Assembly (NCBI RefSeq): GCF_020297055.1 | Contig: NZ_JAIXCQ010000016.1 | Span: 1-64,000, forward strand | Length of the DNA: 64,000 nt | Source of the DNA: Isoptericola luteus | Lineage (GTDB): Bacteria; Actinomycetota; Actinomycetes; Actinomycetales; Cellulomonadaceae | Direction of reading: 5' to 3' | In this document: positions 53,425 through 61,898 of the stretch, one piece after another | Layout: the number at the start of each line of letters is the position of its first letter | Position numbering within the stretch: the first letter of the stretch is position 1 | Notes under the pieces: model-generated | Databases searched by the model: none | What the model was told of the DNA's origin: nothing | The model's input: the letters and a program-made list of their open reading frames with translations, nothing else | Position numbers and translations under genes: made by a program

Positions 53425-56400
53425 TTGGGCCTGCTCTCGCGCCTGCGACGCGACCGTCGTACGGCTGTCTCGACGACGGTCGTGCTGTCGCTGTCCCTCG
53501 GTCTGGTGGCCGCGGCCGTGCTCTACGACGGCGAGGCGACGGCCGACGCCGACCTCGACGACTCCGGGGTGTGGGTCACCAAGTCCTCCGCGGCGCTGGT
53601 CGGCCGGTTCAACACCGAGGCCAAGGCGCTGGACGGCACGCTGCTCGCGGGCAGCGCCGACTTCGACGTCGACCAGCAGGCGAGCCAGGTGCTCGTCGCG
53701 GACGACGGGACGAGCACCGCGAACCTCGTCGACGTGGCGCGGCTGAAGTTCTCCTCGGGCACGTCCGTGCCGGCCGGTGCGGAGCTCTCCCTGGGCGGTG
53801 GCCGGGTGGCGGTGCTCGACGACGAGTCCGGCTTCCTGTGGGTGCGCAGCGTGGAGCTGCTCCCCGGCCTCGACGTCGAGAAGGACGAACCCACGCTCGA
53901 GCTCGGCGACGAGGCGCAGGTCGTGACGTCGCAGGAGGGCACGGTCTACGCGGTGGTGCCGAGCACCGACATGCTGTGGACGGTGCGCCCGGGCGAGAAG
54001 CCCGAGCACGCCACGCTGGAGCTTCTCGACGAGGGCGACGACGTCGTGCTGACGACCGTCGGCGACGACCTGGTGATCCTCGACCGCAGCAGCGGCGAGA
54101 TGCGCCTGCCCGGCGGCGACGTCGTCGACGTGGCCGACGCGCAGGGCGCGCGCCTGCAGCATCCGGGCCAGGACTCGGCCATGGTCGCGTACGCGACGGG
54201 CAGCGCGCTGGTGCGCCAGCCGCTCGACGGCGGCGCCCAGGTCTCGCGGCGCGCGACCGGCGTGCCTGCCGCGCCGGTCCAGCTCGGCGGCTGCCTGTAC
54301 GGCGCCTGGTCGACGTCTGGCCAGATCGTGCGCGACTGCGAGGGCACCGACCGCGACGTCGACCGGGTGCTCGAGGGCATCGACGACCGCACCCAGCTCG
54401 AGTACCGCACCAACCGGGACGCCGTCGTGCTCAACGACCTGTCGGCGGGCACGGTCTGGATGGCGCTCGACGAGTACGAGAAGGTCGACGACTGGGACGT
54501 CCAGCTCCCCGCCGAGGGTGACGGCGAGGACGAGAACGCCGACGACGACACCCCCGAGCTCGTCGACCAGACGGTCGTGGACCGCGAGAAGCAGGACCCG
54601 CCGGAGGCCAAGGACGACTCCTTCGGCGTGCGTGCGGGCCGCTCGACGGTGCTGGACGTGCTCGCCAACGACCTGGACCCGGACGGCGACGTCATCACGG
54701 CCGAGCTGGGCGACGACGCCCCGACCGAGATGGCGATCCAGAGCGTGGTCGGCGGCCGTGCGCTGCAGGCCGTCGTGCCGGACGACGCCACGGGCAAGGT
54801 CACCTTCGGCTACACGGTGACCGACGGGCGCGGCGGCGAGGACGACGCGACCGTCGACGTGCGCGTCGTCCCGTGGGCGGAGAACTCCGGCCCCGAGGCG
54901 ACGGGCGAGCCGGTGCTGAAGGTGGGCCTGGGCCGCAGCGCGGAGATCCGGGTGCTCCCGTTCTTCCGCGACCCCGAGGGTGACGACCTCTACCTGGCGA
55001 CGGCCACCTCCACGTCCAAGGGCGACGAGGTCCGCGCCACCCCCGACGGTCGCATCGAGTTCCGCGACGAGGGCACGGCCACCGGGCGCAAGAAGGTGAC
55101 GCTGACGGTGAGCGACGGCCGCGCGACCACCGAGGGCACCCTGTGGGTCGACGTCGTCGGCGACACCCAGGAGGCGCCGATCGCCGTCGGCGACCACGTC
55201 GTCGTGACCGCCGGCGAGCCGGTGACCGTCAAGCCCCTGAAGAACGACTCGGACCCGAACGGCGACGAGCTGCGTCTCGCCGACGTGAGCGAGGCCAAGC
55301 CGGCGGAGATCACCGAGAACGTCGAGGCCGGCACCTTCACGTTCGTGGCGACCGAGGCCCGGTCGTACGACGTGCTGTACCGCGTCACCGACGGTCCCAG
55401 CGCCACGACCGGCGTCGTGCGGGTGGACGTCGTCGACCCGGACGACGCGAAGGGGCCGCCGGTGGCGGTCTCGGACACGGCGCTGCTGCCGGCGGGCGGC
55501 TCCGTCCTGGTGGACGTGCTCGCCAACGACTCCGACCCGGCGGGCGGCGTGCTCGTCGTGCAGTCGGTGGACGTGCCGGACGACGCGGGCGTGACCGTGG
55601 CGACGCTCGGGCACCAGATGCTCCGCATCACCGAGACCCGGCGGCTCGCCGAGCCCGTCACCCTGACGTACACCGTCTCGAACGGCGACGACACGGCGAC
55701 CGGCGAGGTCCGCGTCCTGCCCGTCCCGGCGCCGGACCGGCTGCGGCCGCCGAACGCCGTCGCCGACGAGGTCGTGGTGCACGCCGGCGACTACGTGAAC
55801 ATCCCCGTGCTGGCGAACGACTCCCACCCGGACGGCCTGGAGCTCACGCTCGACGACGAGCTCGAGCAGACGGTCGAGGCGGGTCAGGGCGACCTGTTCG
55901 TCTCCGAGGGGCGGCTGCGCTTCCGGGCGGGTGCCGAGGCGACCACCGCCTACGCGATCTACAAGGTCCAGGACCCGAACGGGCAGGAGGACTCCGCCCA
56001 GGTCACGATCCACGTCCGCGACGGGGAGAAGAACCGGGCACCGATGCCGGGCGACGTCCAGGCCCGCGTGCTCTCCGGCGGCAAGGTGCGCGTCCAGGTG
56101 CCGCTCGACGGCATCGACCCGGACGGCGACTCCGTCCAGCTCGTCAACATCGTGCAGCCGCCCGTGAAGGGCATCGCGGAGATCGCCGAGGGGCAGTACA
56201 TCGACTTCCGGTCGACCGCCGGCGCGACCGGGCAGGACACCCTGAAGTACGCGGTGGTCGACTCCCGTGGCGAGACCGCGACGGGGACGGTGCGCATCGG
56301 CATCTCCCCGCCGAGCGCGGAGAACCACCCGCCGGTGGCGGCGGACGACATCGTCACCGCGCGCCCGGACCGCATGGTCTCCGTGCCTGCGCTGCGCAAC

Positions 56401-59400
56401 GACTCCGACGCCGACGGCGACCAGATCGGGCTGGTTCCCGGCGCCATCGAGGCGACGAAGCCGCTGGACCCGGAGGTCGTCGAGGACCGGATCGTGCTCC
56501 AGACCCCCTCCGACGAGGGGACCTCGAGCTTCTACTACGGCATCGAGGACGTGTGGGCGGCCCGCGCCACGGGCACCGTGACCCTGGAGGTCTCGGCCGA
56601 CGCACCGCTGCTGCCGCCGATCGCGCGCGACGACATCGTCGCGCCGGCCGAGGTCACGCCCCAGATGACGAGCCTGACCGTGCCGGTGCTGCGCAACGAC
56701 GAGGACCCGGACGGCGCCGCGACCGAGCTCACGGTCGAGGTCGAGGGCAGCACGGCCACCGTCGGCGACGAGGGCGAGGTGAAGGTGCGCCTGACGGACG
56801 CGCGCCAGATCCTCACGTACACGGTCACCGACGTCGACGGGCTGGTGGGCAAGGCGTTCCTCCAGGTGCCGGCGTCCAAGAAGCTCGAGACGCCGCAGGC
56901 GGAGCAGCCGGAGGAGGAAGAGGACGAGCTGCTCGGCCCGCCCCCGCTGCTCAAGTCCAGCTTCGTGCCGCTCGAGGTGATCTCGGGCGAGCCGCTCACG
57001 GTCGACCTGCGCAACGCCGTCACCGTCGCCGAGGGCGGCAAGGTCGCCATCGCCGACGCGGGCAGCGCCCGCGCCGTCGCCGGCAGCGTCGTGGTCCGCG
57101 ACGCGCAGCACCTCGTGTACACGTCCACGCCCGACTACGTCGGCCCGGCCGCCGTGAGCGTCCAGGTCACCGACGGCCTCGGGGAGAAGAAGGACGCGGC
57201 ACAGCGGGTCGTCACCGTGCAGGTGCCGATCACCGTGCTGCCGCCCGAGAACCTGCCGCCCACCCCCGGCACGCCGACGGCGAGCGTCGCGGCGGGCGAG
57301 GAGAGCACGGTCGACCTGTCGCGGTTCGCGACGGACGTCGACGACGACCCGCTGACCTTCTCCATGGGCGCCGCGCCCGAGGGGCTGACGCTCGGGCAGT
57401 CAGGCGGAGTCGTGACCCTGCAGGCCTCACCCGACGTCGTCAAGGGCACCGGGTTCGACCTCGCCTACACGGTGAGCGACGGCGAGAACCCGGCCGTGGA
57501 CGGCGTGCTGCGGGTGACCGTCGTCGCGTCGACCCGTCCGCTCGCCAAGGCGAACCCGGACACCGTCCCGGACGCGCACCAGGGCAAGCCGGTGTCCGTG
57601 CCGGTGCTGGCCAACGACGTCGACCCGTTCGACCCGAAGGGCCTCGAGCTCGTCGGCATCAGCGTGGAGACCGGCGTCGGCGACGCCGTCATCGAGGGCG
57701 ACTCGGTCGTGATCACCCCGGAGCAGAGCTTCGTCGGCACGCTGGTCGCCGTGTACCGCCTCCAGGACGCCACGCAGGACGTGGACCGCCAGGTCGAGGG
57801 CCGGATCAACGTCAACGTGCTCGGGGTCCCCGAGGCACCGGCCAAGCCGGTGGTCGAGGAGGTGCGGTCCAAGACGGTCGTGCTGTCCTGGACGCCGCCG
57901 CTCAACAACGGCGCCGAGATCACCGGGTACACGGTGACCTCGTCGATGGGCGACACGTTCGAGTGCACGACCACCACGTGCACCCTCGACGGGCTCACCA
58001 ACAACGTGACCTACACGTTCACCGTCACCGCGACGAACGCCGTCGGGGAGTCGAAGTCCTCCGTGGCCTCCGCCGAGGCCCGGCCGGACGAGAAGCCGAA
58101 CCCGCCGGCCGCGCCGACGCTCGCCTTCGGGGACAAGTCCCTCAAGGTGACCTGGGTGAACGCGACGTACACCGACCGCTCGCCGATCGAGTGCGTGAAC
58201 CTGATGATCTCGCCGCCGCCCGCGAGCGGGGTCGCCCAGGTCTCCTGTGTCACGGGGCAGACGTTCGAGTGGGAGGGCCTGACGAACGGCACCGCCTACA
58301 CCGTCGCGCTGCAGGCCGTGAACGCCGCACCGGACCCGTCCGAGTGGGGCGAGGCGTCCGCGCCCGAGACCCCCGCCGGCCCGCCGGCCGCGCCCGCGGC
58401 CCCGCGTGCCACGCGCATCGACGACCCGCTCGGCGGGCGGATCAGGGTCACCTGGGACGCGCCGAACGCCAACGGTGACGCCATCAAGAAGTACTACGTC
58501 ACCAACGTCAAGGACGGCACGGTCGTCGAGGTCACGGGCACGTCGTGGGACGCGACGGGCCTGAACAACGAGGCCTCGTACTCGTTCACCGTGGTCGCCG
58601 AGAACAAGGCGGGGCCGGGCAAGCCCAGCCCGGCGTCCAACGCCGTCACGCCGTTCGGCCGGCCGGAGGCGCCCACGGGCGTCACGGCGCGGGACGCCGC
58701 GGGCGACGCCGTCGTGCGCTGGAACGCCGCGGACGCCAACGGGGCGCCCGTGAGCAGCTACACGGTGACGGCGTCCGCCGGGGGGTCGCTCACCGTCTCG
58801 GGCACCAGCGCGACGTTCACGGGCCTGCCCGACGGCGCCACCTCGACGTTCACCGTGACGGCGACGAACGCGGGCGGGACATCGGGCAAGAGCGCGGCGT
58901 CGAACGGCGTCAAGACGTACAGCAAGCCGGGTGCGCCCAACGTGACGTGGACCAAGACGTCGGCCACCGACGGCTACTTCACCGTGACCGCGCCCAACAG
59001 CTGGAACGGCGACAAGGGCACCGTGAAGTGGTCCCTGTCGGGGTCGGAGAACCGGAGCGGGGAGGGCACCGGGAGGATCGCGGTGTCCGGCGGCTACAGC
59101 AAGTCGTACACCGTGACCACGTCGGCCACGAACGGCGCGGGCACCACGAACGGCGGCCGGGCCTCCGGCTCCACCGACGCGCCGCCGCAGCCGAAGGTCT
59201 GGACCAGCGACTCCGGGATCGTGTACAAGGTCAGCGGCTGCAGCACGAACAAGTGCACCCGCGTGCAGGTCCACGCCAACGCCGACTTCCCGTCCGGGAC
59301 CTACAACTTCAGGTGCTGGAACAACTTCGGCGGGACGAACAGCAACTTCTCCACCCAGTCTGCGTACCTGCAGGCCGGCGGGTCCGCGAACCTGTACTGC

Positions 59401-59487
59401 GTCGTCGGCGTCATGAACGGCGCCCAGGTGTGGGTGACCGTCGACGGCAAGGACTGGACCTTCGAGAAGAGAGCGTGGCCGCGCTGA
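53425..59487 (+). CDS. Giant surface protein C, paralogue of A and B
   Basis: About 2,020 residues with the same order of parts: basic N-terminus (RLRRDRRTAVS), membrane anchor, propeller-like domain, Asp/Glu linker, eleven Ig/cadherin-like modules, FN3 modules from about 1470 and a C-terminal domain with Cys1939, 1944, 1964 and 1992. It differs from A and B in a Glu-rich insert (QAEQPEEEEDEL) between modules 8 and 9. TTG at 53425 follows GGGGGA. There is no hairpin between it and moxR 61 bases downstream, so C and the moxR genes are probably one transcript. Confidence 0.85.
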   Translation: MGLLSRLRRDRRTAVSTTVVLSLSLGLVAAAVLYDGEATADADLDDSGVWVTKSSAALVGRFNTEAKALDGTLLAGSADFDVDQQASQVLVADDGTSTANLVDVARLKFSSGTSVPAGAELSLGGGRVAVLDDESGFLWVRSVELLPGLDVEKDEPTLELGDEAQVVTSQEGTVYAVVPSTDMLWTVRPGEKPEHATLELLDEGDDVVLTTVGDDLVILDRSSGEMRLPGGDVVDVADAQGARLQHPGQDSAMVAYATGSALVRQPLDGGAQVSRRATGVPAAPVQLGGCLYGAWSTSGQIVRDCEGTDRDVDRVLEGIDDRTQLEYRTNRDAVVLNDLSAGTVWMALDEYEKVDDWDVQLPAEGDGEDENADDDTPELVDQTVVDREKQDPPEAKDDSFGVRAGRSTVLDVLANDLDPDGDVITAELGDDAPTEMAIQSVVGGRALQAVVPDDATGKVTFGYTVTDGRGGEDDATVDVRVVPWAENSGPEATGEPVLKVGLGRSAEIRVLPFFRDPEGDDLYLATATSTSKGDEVRATPDGRIEFRDEGTATGRKKVTLTVSDGRATTEGTLWVDVVGDTQEAPIAVGDHVVVTAGEPVTVKPLKNDSDPNGDELRLADVSEAKPAEITENVEAGTFTFVATEARSYDVLYRVTDGPSATTGVVRVDVVDPDDAKGPPVAVSDTALLPAGGSVLVDVLANDSDPAGGVLVVQSVDVPDDAGVTVATLGHQMLRITETRRLAEPVTLTYTVSNGDDTATGEVRVLPVPAPDRLRPPNAVADEVVVHAGDYVNIPVLANDSHPDGLELTLDDELEQTVEAGQGDLFVSEGRLRFRAGAEATTAYAIYKVQDPNGQEDSAQVTIHVRDGEKNRAPMPGDVQARVLSGGKVRVQVPLDGIDPDGDSVQLVNIVQPPVKGIAEIAEGQYIDFRSTAGATGQDTLKYAVVDSRGETATGTVRIGISPPSAENHPPVAADDIVTARPDRMVSVPALRNDSDADGDQIGLVPGAIEATKPLDPEVVEDRIVLQTPSDEGTSSFYYGIEDVWAARATGTVTLEVSADAPLLPPIARDDIVAPAEVTPQMTSLTVPVLRNDEDPDGAATELTVEVEGSTATVGDEGEVKVRLTDARQILTYTVTDVDGLVGKAFLQVPASKKLETPQAEQPEEEEDELLGPPPLLKSSFVPLEVISGEPLTVDLRNAVTVAEGGKVAIADAGSARAVAGSVVVRDAQHLVYTSTPDYVGPAAVSVQVTDGLGEKKDAAQRVVTVQVPITVLPPENLPPTPGTPTASVAAGEESTVDLSRFATDVDDDPLTFSMGAAPEGLTLGQSGGVVTLQASPDVVKGTGFDLAYTVSDGENPAVDGVLRVTVVASTRPLAKANPDTVPDAHQGKPVSVPVLANDVDPFDPKGLELVGISVETGVGDAVIEGDSVVITPEQSFVGTLVAVYRLQDATQDVDRQVEGRINVNVLGVPEAPAKPVVEEVRSKTVVLSWTPPLNNGAEITGYTVTSSMGDTFECTTTTCTLDGLTNNVTYTFTVTATNAVGESKSSVASAEARPDEKPNPPAAPTLAFGDKSLKVTWVNATYTDRSPIECVNLMISPPPASGVAQVSCVTGQTFEWEGLTNGTAYTVALQAVNAAPDPSEWGEASAPETPAGPPAAPAAPRATRIDDPLGGRIRVTWDAPNANGDAIKKYYVTNVKDGTVVEVTGTSWDATGLNNEASYSFTVVAENKAGPGKPSPASNAVTPFGRPEAPTGVTARDAAGDAVVRWNAADANGAPVSSYTVTASAGGSLTVSGTSATFTGLPDGATSTFTVTATNAGGTSGKSAASNGVKTYSKPGAPNVTWTKTSATDGYFTVTAPNSWNGDKGTVKWSLSGSENRSGEGTGRIAVSGGYSKSYTVTTSATNGAGTTNGGRASGSTDAPPQPKVWTSDSGIVYKVSGCSTNKCTRVQVHANADFPSGTYNFRCWNNFGGTNSNFSTQSAYLQAGGSANLYCVVGVMNGAQVWVTVDGKDWTFEKRAWPR

Positions 59488-59548
59488 CGCGCGCGCCGAT
59501 CACCGAGCACCGCGACGAGACCGACGACTGGACCTGGAGAGAATCTCG

Positions 59549-60523
59549 ATGAGCACCATGACCCCTGAGCAGGCCGCCTGGTTCGCCCAGACGTTCGACC
59601 GCATCGTCGGCAACGTCGGGCAGGCGGTGCTGGGCAAGGACGACCAGATCCGGCTGGCGCTGACCTGCATGCTGGCCGAGGGCCACCTGCTGCTGGAGGA
59701 CGCCCCCGGGACGGGCAAGACGATGCTCGCCCGCGCGATGGCCGCCAGCGTGCAGGGCACCAACCACCGCATCCAGTTCACCCCGGACCTCCTGCCCTCG
59801 GACGTCACGGGCGTGACGATCTACGACCAGAAGTCCGGCAAGTTCGACTTCCACGAGGGCCCGATCTTCGCGAACATCGTGCTCGCGGACGAGATCAACC
59901 GCGCCTCGCCGAAGACGCAGTCGGCCCTGCTCGAGGTCATGGAGGAGGGCCAGGTCACCGTCGACGGCGTGACGCACAAGACGGGCACCCCGTTCATGGT
60001 GGTCGCGACCCAGAACCCCATCGAGCAGGCCGGCACCTACCGGCTGCCCGAGGCGCAGCTCGACCGCTTCCTCATGAAGACGTCGATCGGCTACCCGGAC
60101 CTCGCGTCCACGGTGGAGATCCTCGCGGGTTCGGCCGTGCGCGACCGCAGCGCGGCGCTGCAGCCCGTCATCACCGGCCAGGCCGTCGTGGACATGGCCG
60201 CGCTGGCGGCCGCGGCTCACGTCGACCCGGCCGTGCTGGAGTACGTCTCGCGCCTCGCGGAGGAGTCGCGCGCGGCGGCCGACGTGCACGTTGGCGTCTC
60301 CGTCCGTGGCGCGCTGGCGCTGGTGCGCTGCATGAAGGTGTGGGCCGCGGCGCACGGCCGCAACTACGTGCTGCCGGACGACGTCAAGGACCTGCTGCAG
60401 CCGGTGTGGGCCCACCGCATCGTGCTGGACCCGGAGGCGGAGTTCGCCGGGGCCACCGCGGAGTCCGCGATCTCGCGCCTCCTGACCGACGTGCCCGCAC
60501 CGCAGGAGCGTCGCACGGCCTGA
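59549..60523 (+). CDS. moxR: MoxR-family AAA+ ATPase
   Basis: A 324-residue AAA+ chaperone-like ATPase. Walker A is EDAPGTGKTMLARAM (about residue 50), Walker B is IVLADEINRASPKTQSALLEVMEEGQV and sensor region is VVATQNPIEQAGTYRLPEAQLDRF. MoxR proteins act with DUF58 or von Willebrand A partners to mature or load protein complexes. The genes for DUF58 and a transglutaminase-fold membrane protein follow, the common MoxR-DUF58-transglutaminase arrangement. The ATG follows GGAGAGAA. Confidence 0.94.
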   Translation: MSTMTPEQAAWFAQTFDRIVGNVGQAVLGKDDQIRLALTCMLAEGHLLLEDAPGTGKTMLARAMAASVQGTNHRIQFTPDLLPSDVTGVTIYDQKSGKFDFHEGPIFANIVLADEINRASPKTQSALLEVMEEGQVTVDGVTHKTGTPFMVVATQNPIEQAGTYRLPEAQLDRFLMKTSIGYPDLASTVEILAGSAVRDRSAALQPVITGQAVVDMAALAAAAHVDPAVLEYVSRLAEESRAAADVHVGVSVRGALALVRCMKVWAAAHGRNYVLPDDVKDLLQPVWAHRIVLDPEAEFAGATAESAISRLLTDVPAPQERRTA

Positions 60524-60557
60524 GTGCCCGCCGGTCTGACAGGGAGCTGAGCACATC

Positions 60558-61898
60558 ATGACGACCACCACCGAGCTGGACACCTCCGCGCCGGCCGACC
60601 CGGACCTCGACACGCCGCCGGACGACGCCGCGCGGCCCGAGGCCCCTGCGACGCCCGCGCGCCGCCGTCGCGGCCCGCGCGACGGCCTCGCGGCGGTGGG
60701 CCGGGCCGTCGGCGACGCCGTCGCGCGCGCCTGGGCCCGGACCCGGCCCGTGCTGGGCGTCGTCTCGCCGTTCGGCTGGACGGTGCTGCTGCTGGCCGCC
60801 GTGGCGTGGTGGACGGGCGTCGTGCTCCGCTGGGAGGAGTGGGCGGCCATCGCGGTCGCCGTGACGGTCGCCCTGCTGGGCGCCGTGGCCTTCGTGCTCG
60901 GCCGACTGCGGTACACCGTGACGCTCGACGTCGCGTCGCGTCGCGTGGTCGTCGGCGACCGGGCGGTGGGCCGGCTGCTGGTCCGCAACGACTCGTCGCG
61001 CGCCATGCTCCCGGCCGTGATGGAGCTCCAGGTGGGCCAGGGCGTCGCCTCGTTCCCGGTGCCGCGCCTGCGCCCCGAGGGGGAGCACGAGGAGATCTTC
61101 GCCGTCCCCACCCACCGCCGCGCCGTCATCCCCCTGGGGCCGGTGCGATCCGTGCGCGCCGACCCGCTCGGGCTGCTGCGCCGCGAGCTGGTGTGGACGG
61201 AGCCGGAGGAGCTGTTCGTCCACCCGCGCACCCTGCCCCTGTCGGGCTCGTCCACGGGCCTGCTGCACGACCTCGAGGGCCGCGTGACCCCCGACATCTC
61301 CGACTCGGACGTGTCGTTCCACGCGCTGCGCGACTACGTGCCCGGCGACGACCGCCGGCACATCCACTGGAAGTCCACGGCCCGCACGGGCCAGCTCATG
61401 GTGCGTCAGTTCGAGGAGACGCGCCGCTCGCGCCTCGCCGTCATCCTGTCGACGCGCGAGGAGGACTACGCCGACCCCGACGAGTTCGAGCTCGCCGTGT
61501 CGGTGTGCGGGTCCCTCGGCCTGCAGGCGATCCGTGAGGACGGCGGCCTGGCCGTGCTCGTCCCGCAGGGTCGTGTGCGCGGCGACCACCGCACCCGCCT
61601 GCTCGACGACCTCACTCGTCTCGAGCTGTCGACGGCGCGCACGAGCCTCGCCGAGATCGCCCGGGTCGCCTCGTCGACGGTCACCGACGCCTCGGTGGTC
61701 GCCCTCGTCGTGGGCAGCCGGGTCACCCCCACCGACCTGAGGTCCGCCGCCGTGCGGCTGCCCGCCGACGCGCGTCTCGTCGCGATGCGCTGCGCGCCGG
61801 GCAGCTCCGTGAGCCGGGGCCGGGTCGCCGACATGCAGGTGCTGACGCTCGGCGACCTCGCCGACCTGCCGAACGCACTGCGGAGGATGAATGACTGA
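60558..61898 (+). CDS. DUF58 domain membrane protein
   Basis: A 446-residue protein. An acidic/Pro-rich N-terminus and Arg-rich stretch (about 33-70) precede two adjacent membrane helices (about 74-90 and 94-116). The C-terminal half carries the DUF58 signature VSFHALRDYVPGDDRRHIHWKSTARTGQLMVRQFEE and a von Willebrand A-like segment. It is the usual partner of MoxR. The DUF58 stop overlaps the next gene by 8 bases. Confidence 0.92.
   Translation: MTTTTELDTSAPADPDLDTPPDDAARPEAPATPARRRRGPRDGLAAVGRAVGDAVARAWARTRPVLGVVSPFGWTVLLLAAVAWWTGVVLRWEEWAAIAVAVTVALLGAVAFVLGRLRYTVTLDVASRRVVVGDRAVGRLLVRNDSSRAMLPAVMELQVGQGVASFPVPRLRPEGEHEEIFAVPTHRRAVIPLGPVRSVRADPLGLLRRELVWTEPEELFVHPRTLPLSGSSTGLLHDLEGRVTPDISDSDVSFHALRDYVPGDDRRHIHWKSTARTGQLMVRQFEETRRSRLAVILSTREEDYADPDEFELAVSVCGSLGLQAIREDGGLAVLVPQGRVRGDHRTRLLDDLTRLELSTARTSLAEIARVASSTVTDASVVALVVGSRVTPTDLRSAAVRLPADARLVAMRCAPGSSVSRGRVADMQVLTLGDLADLPNALRRMND

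Noticed and set aside
40975-59487. Tat signal or lipoprotein anchoring of the giant proteins
   Set aside because: The N-termini have RR pairs but no SRRxFLK motif, and there is no lipobox Cys after the hydrophobic segment; a simple signal-anchor helix fits. No LPXTG-type sorting motif occurs at the C-termini.
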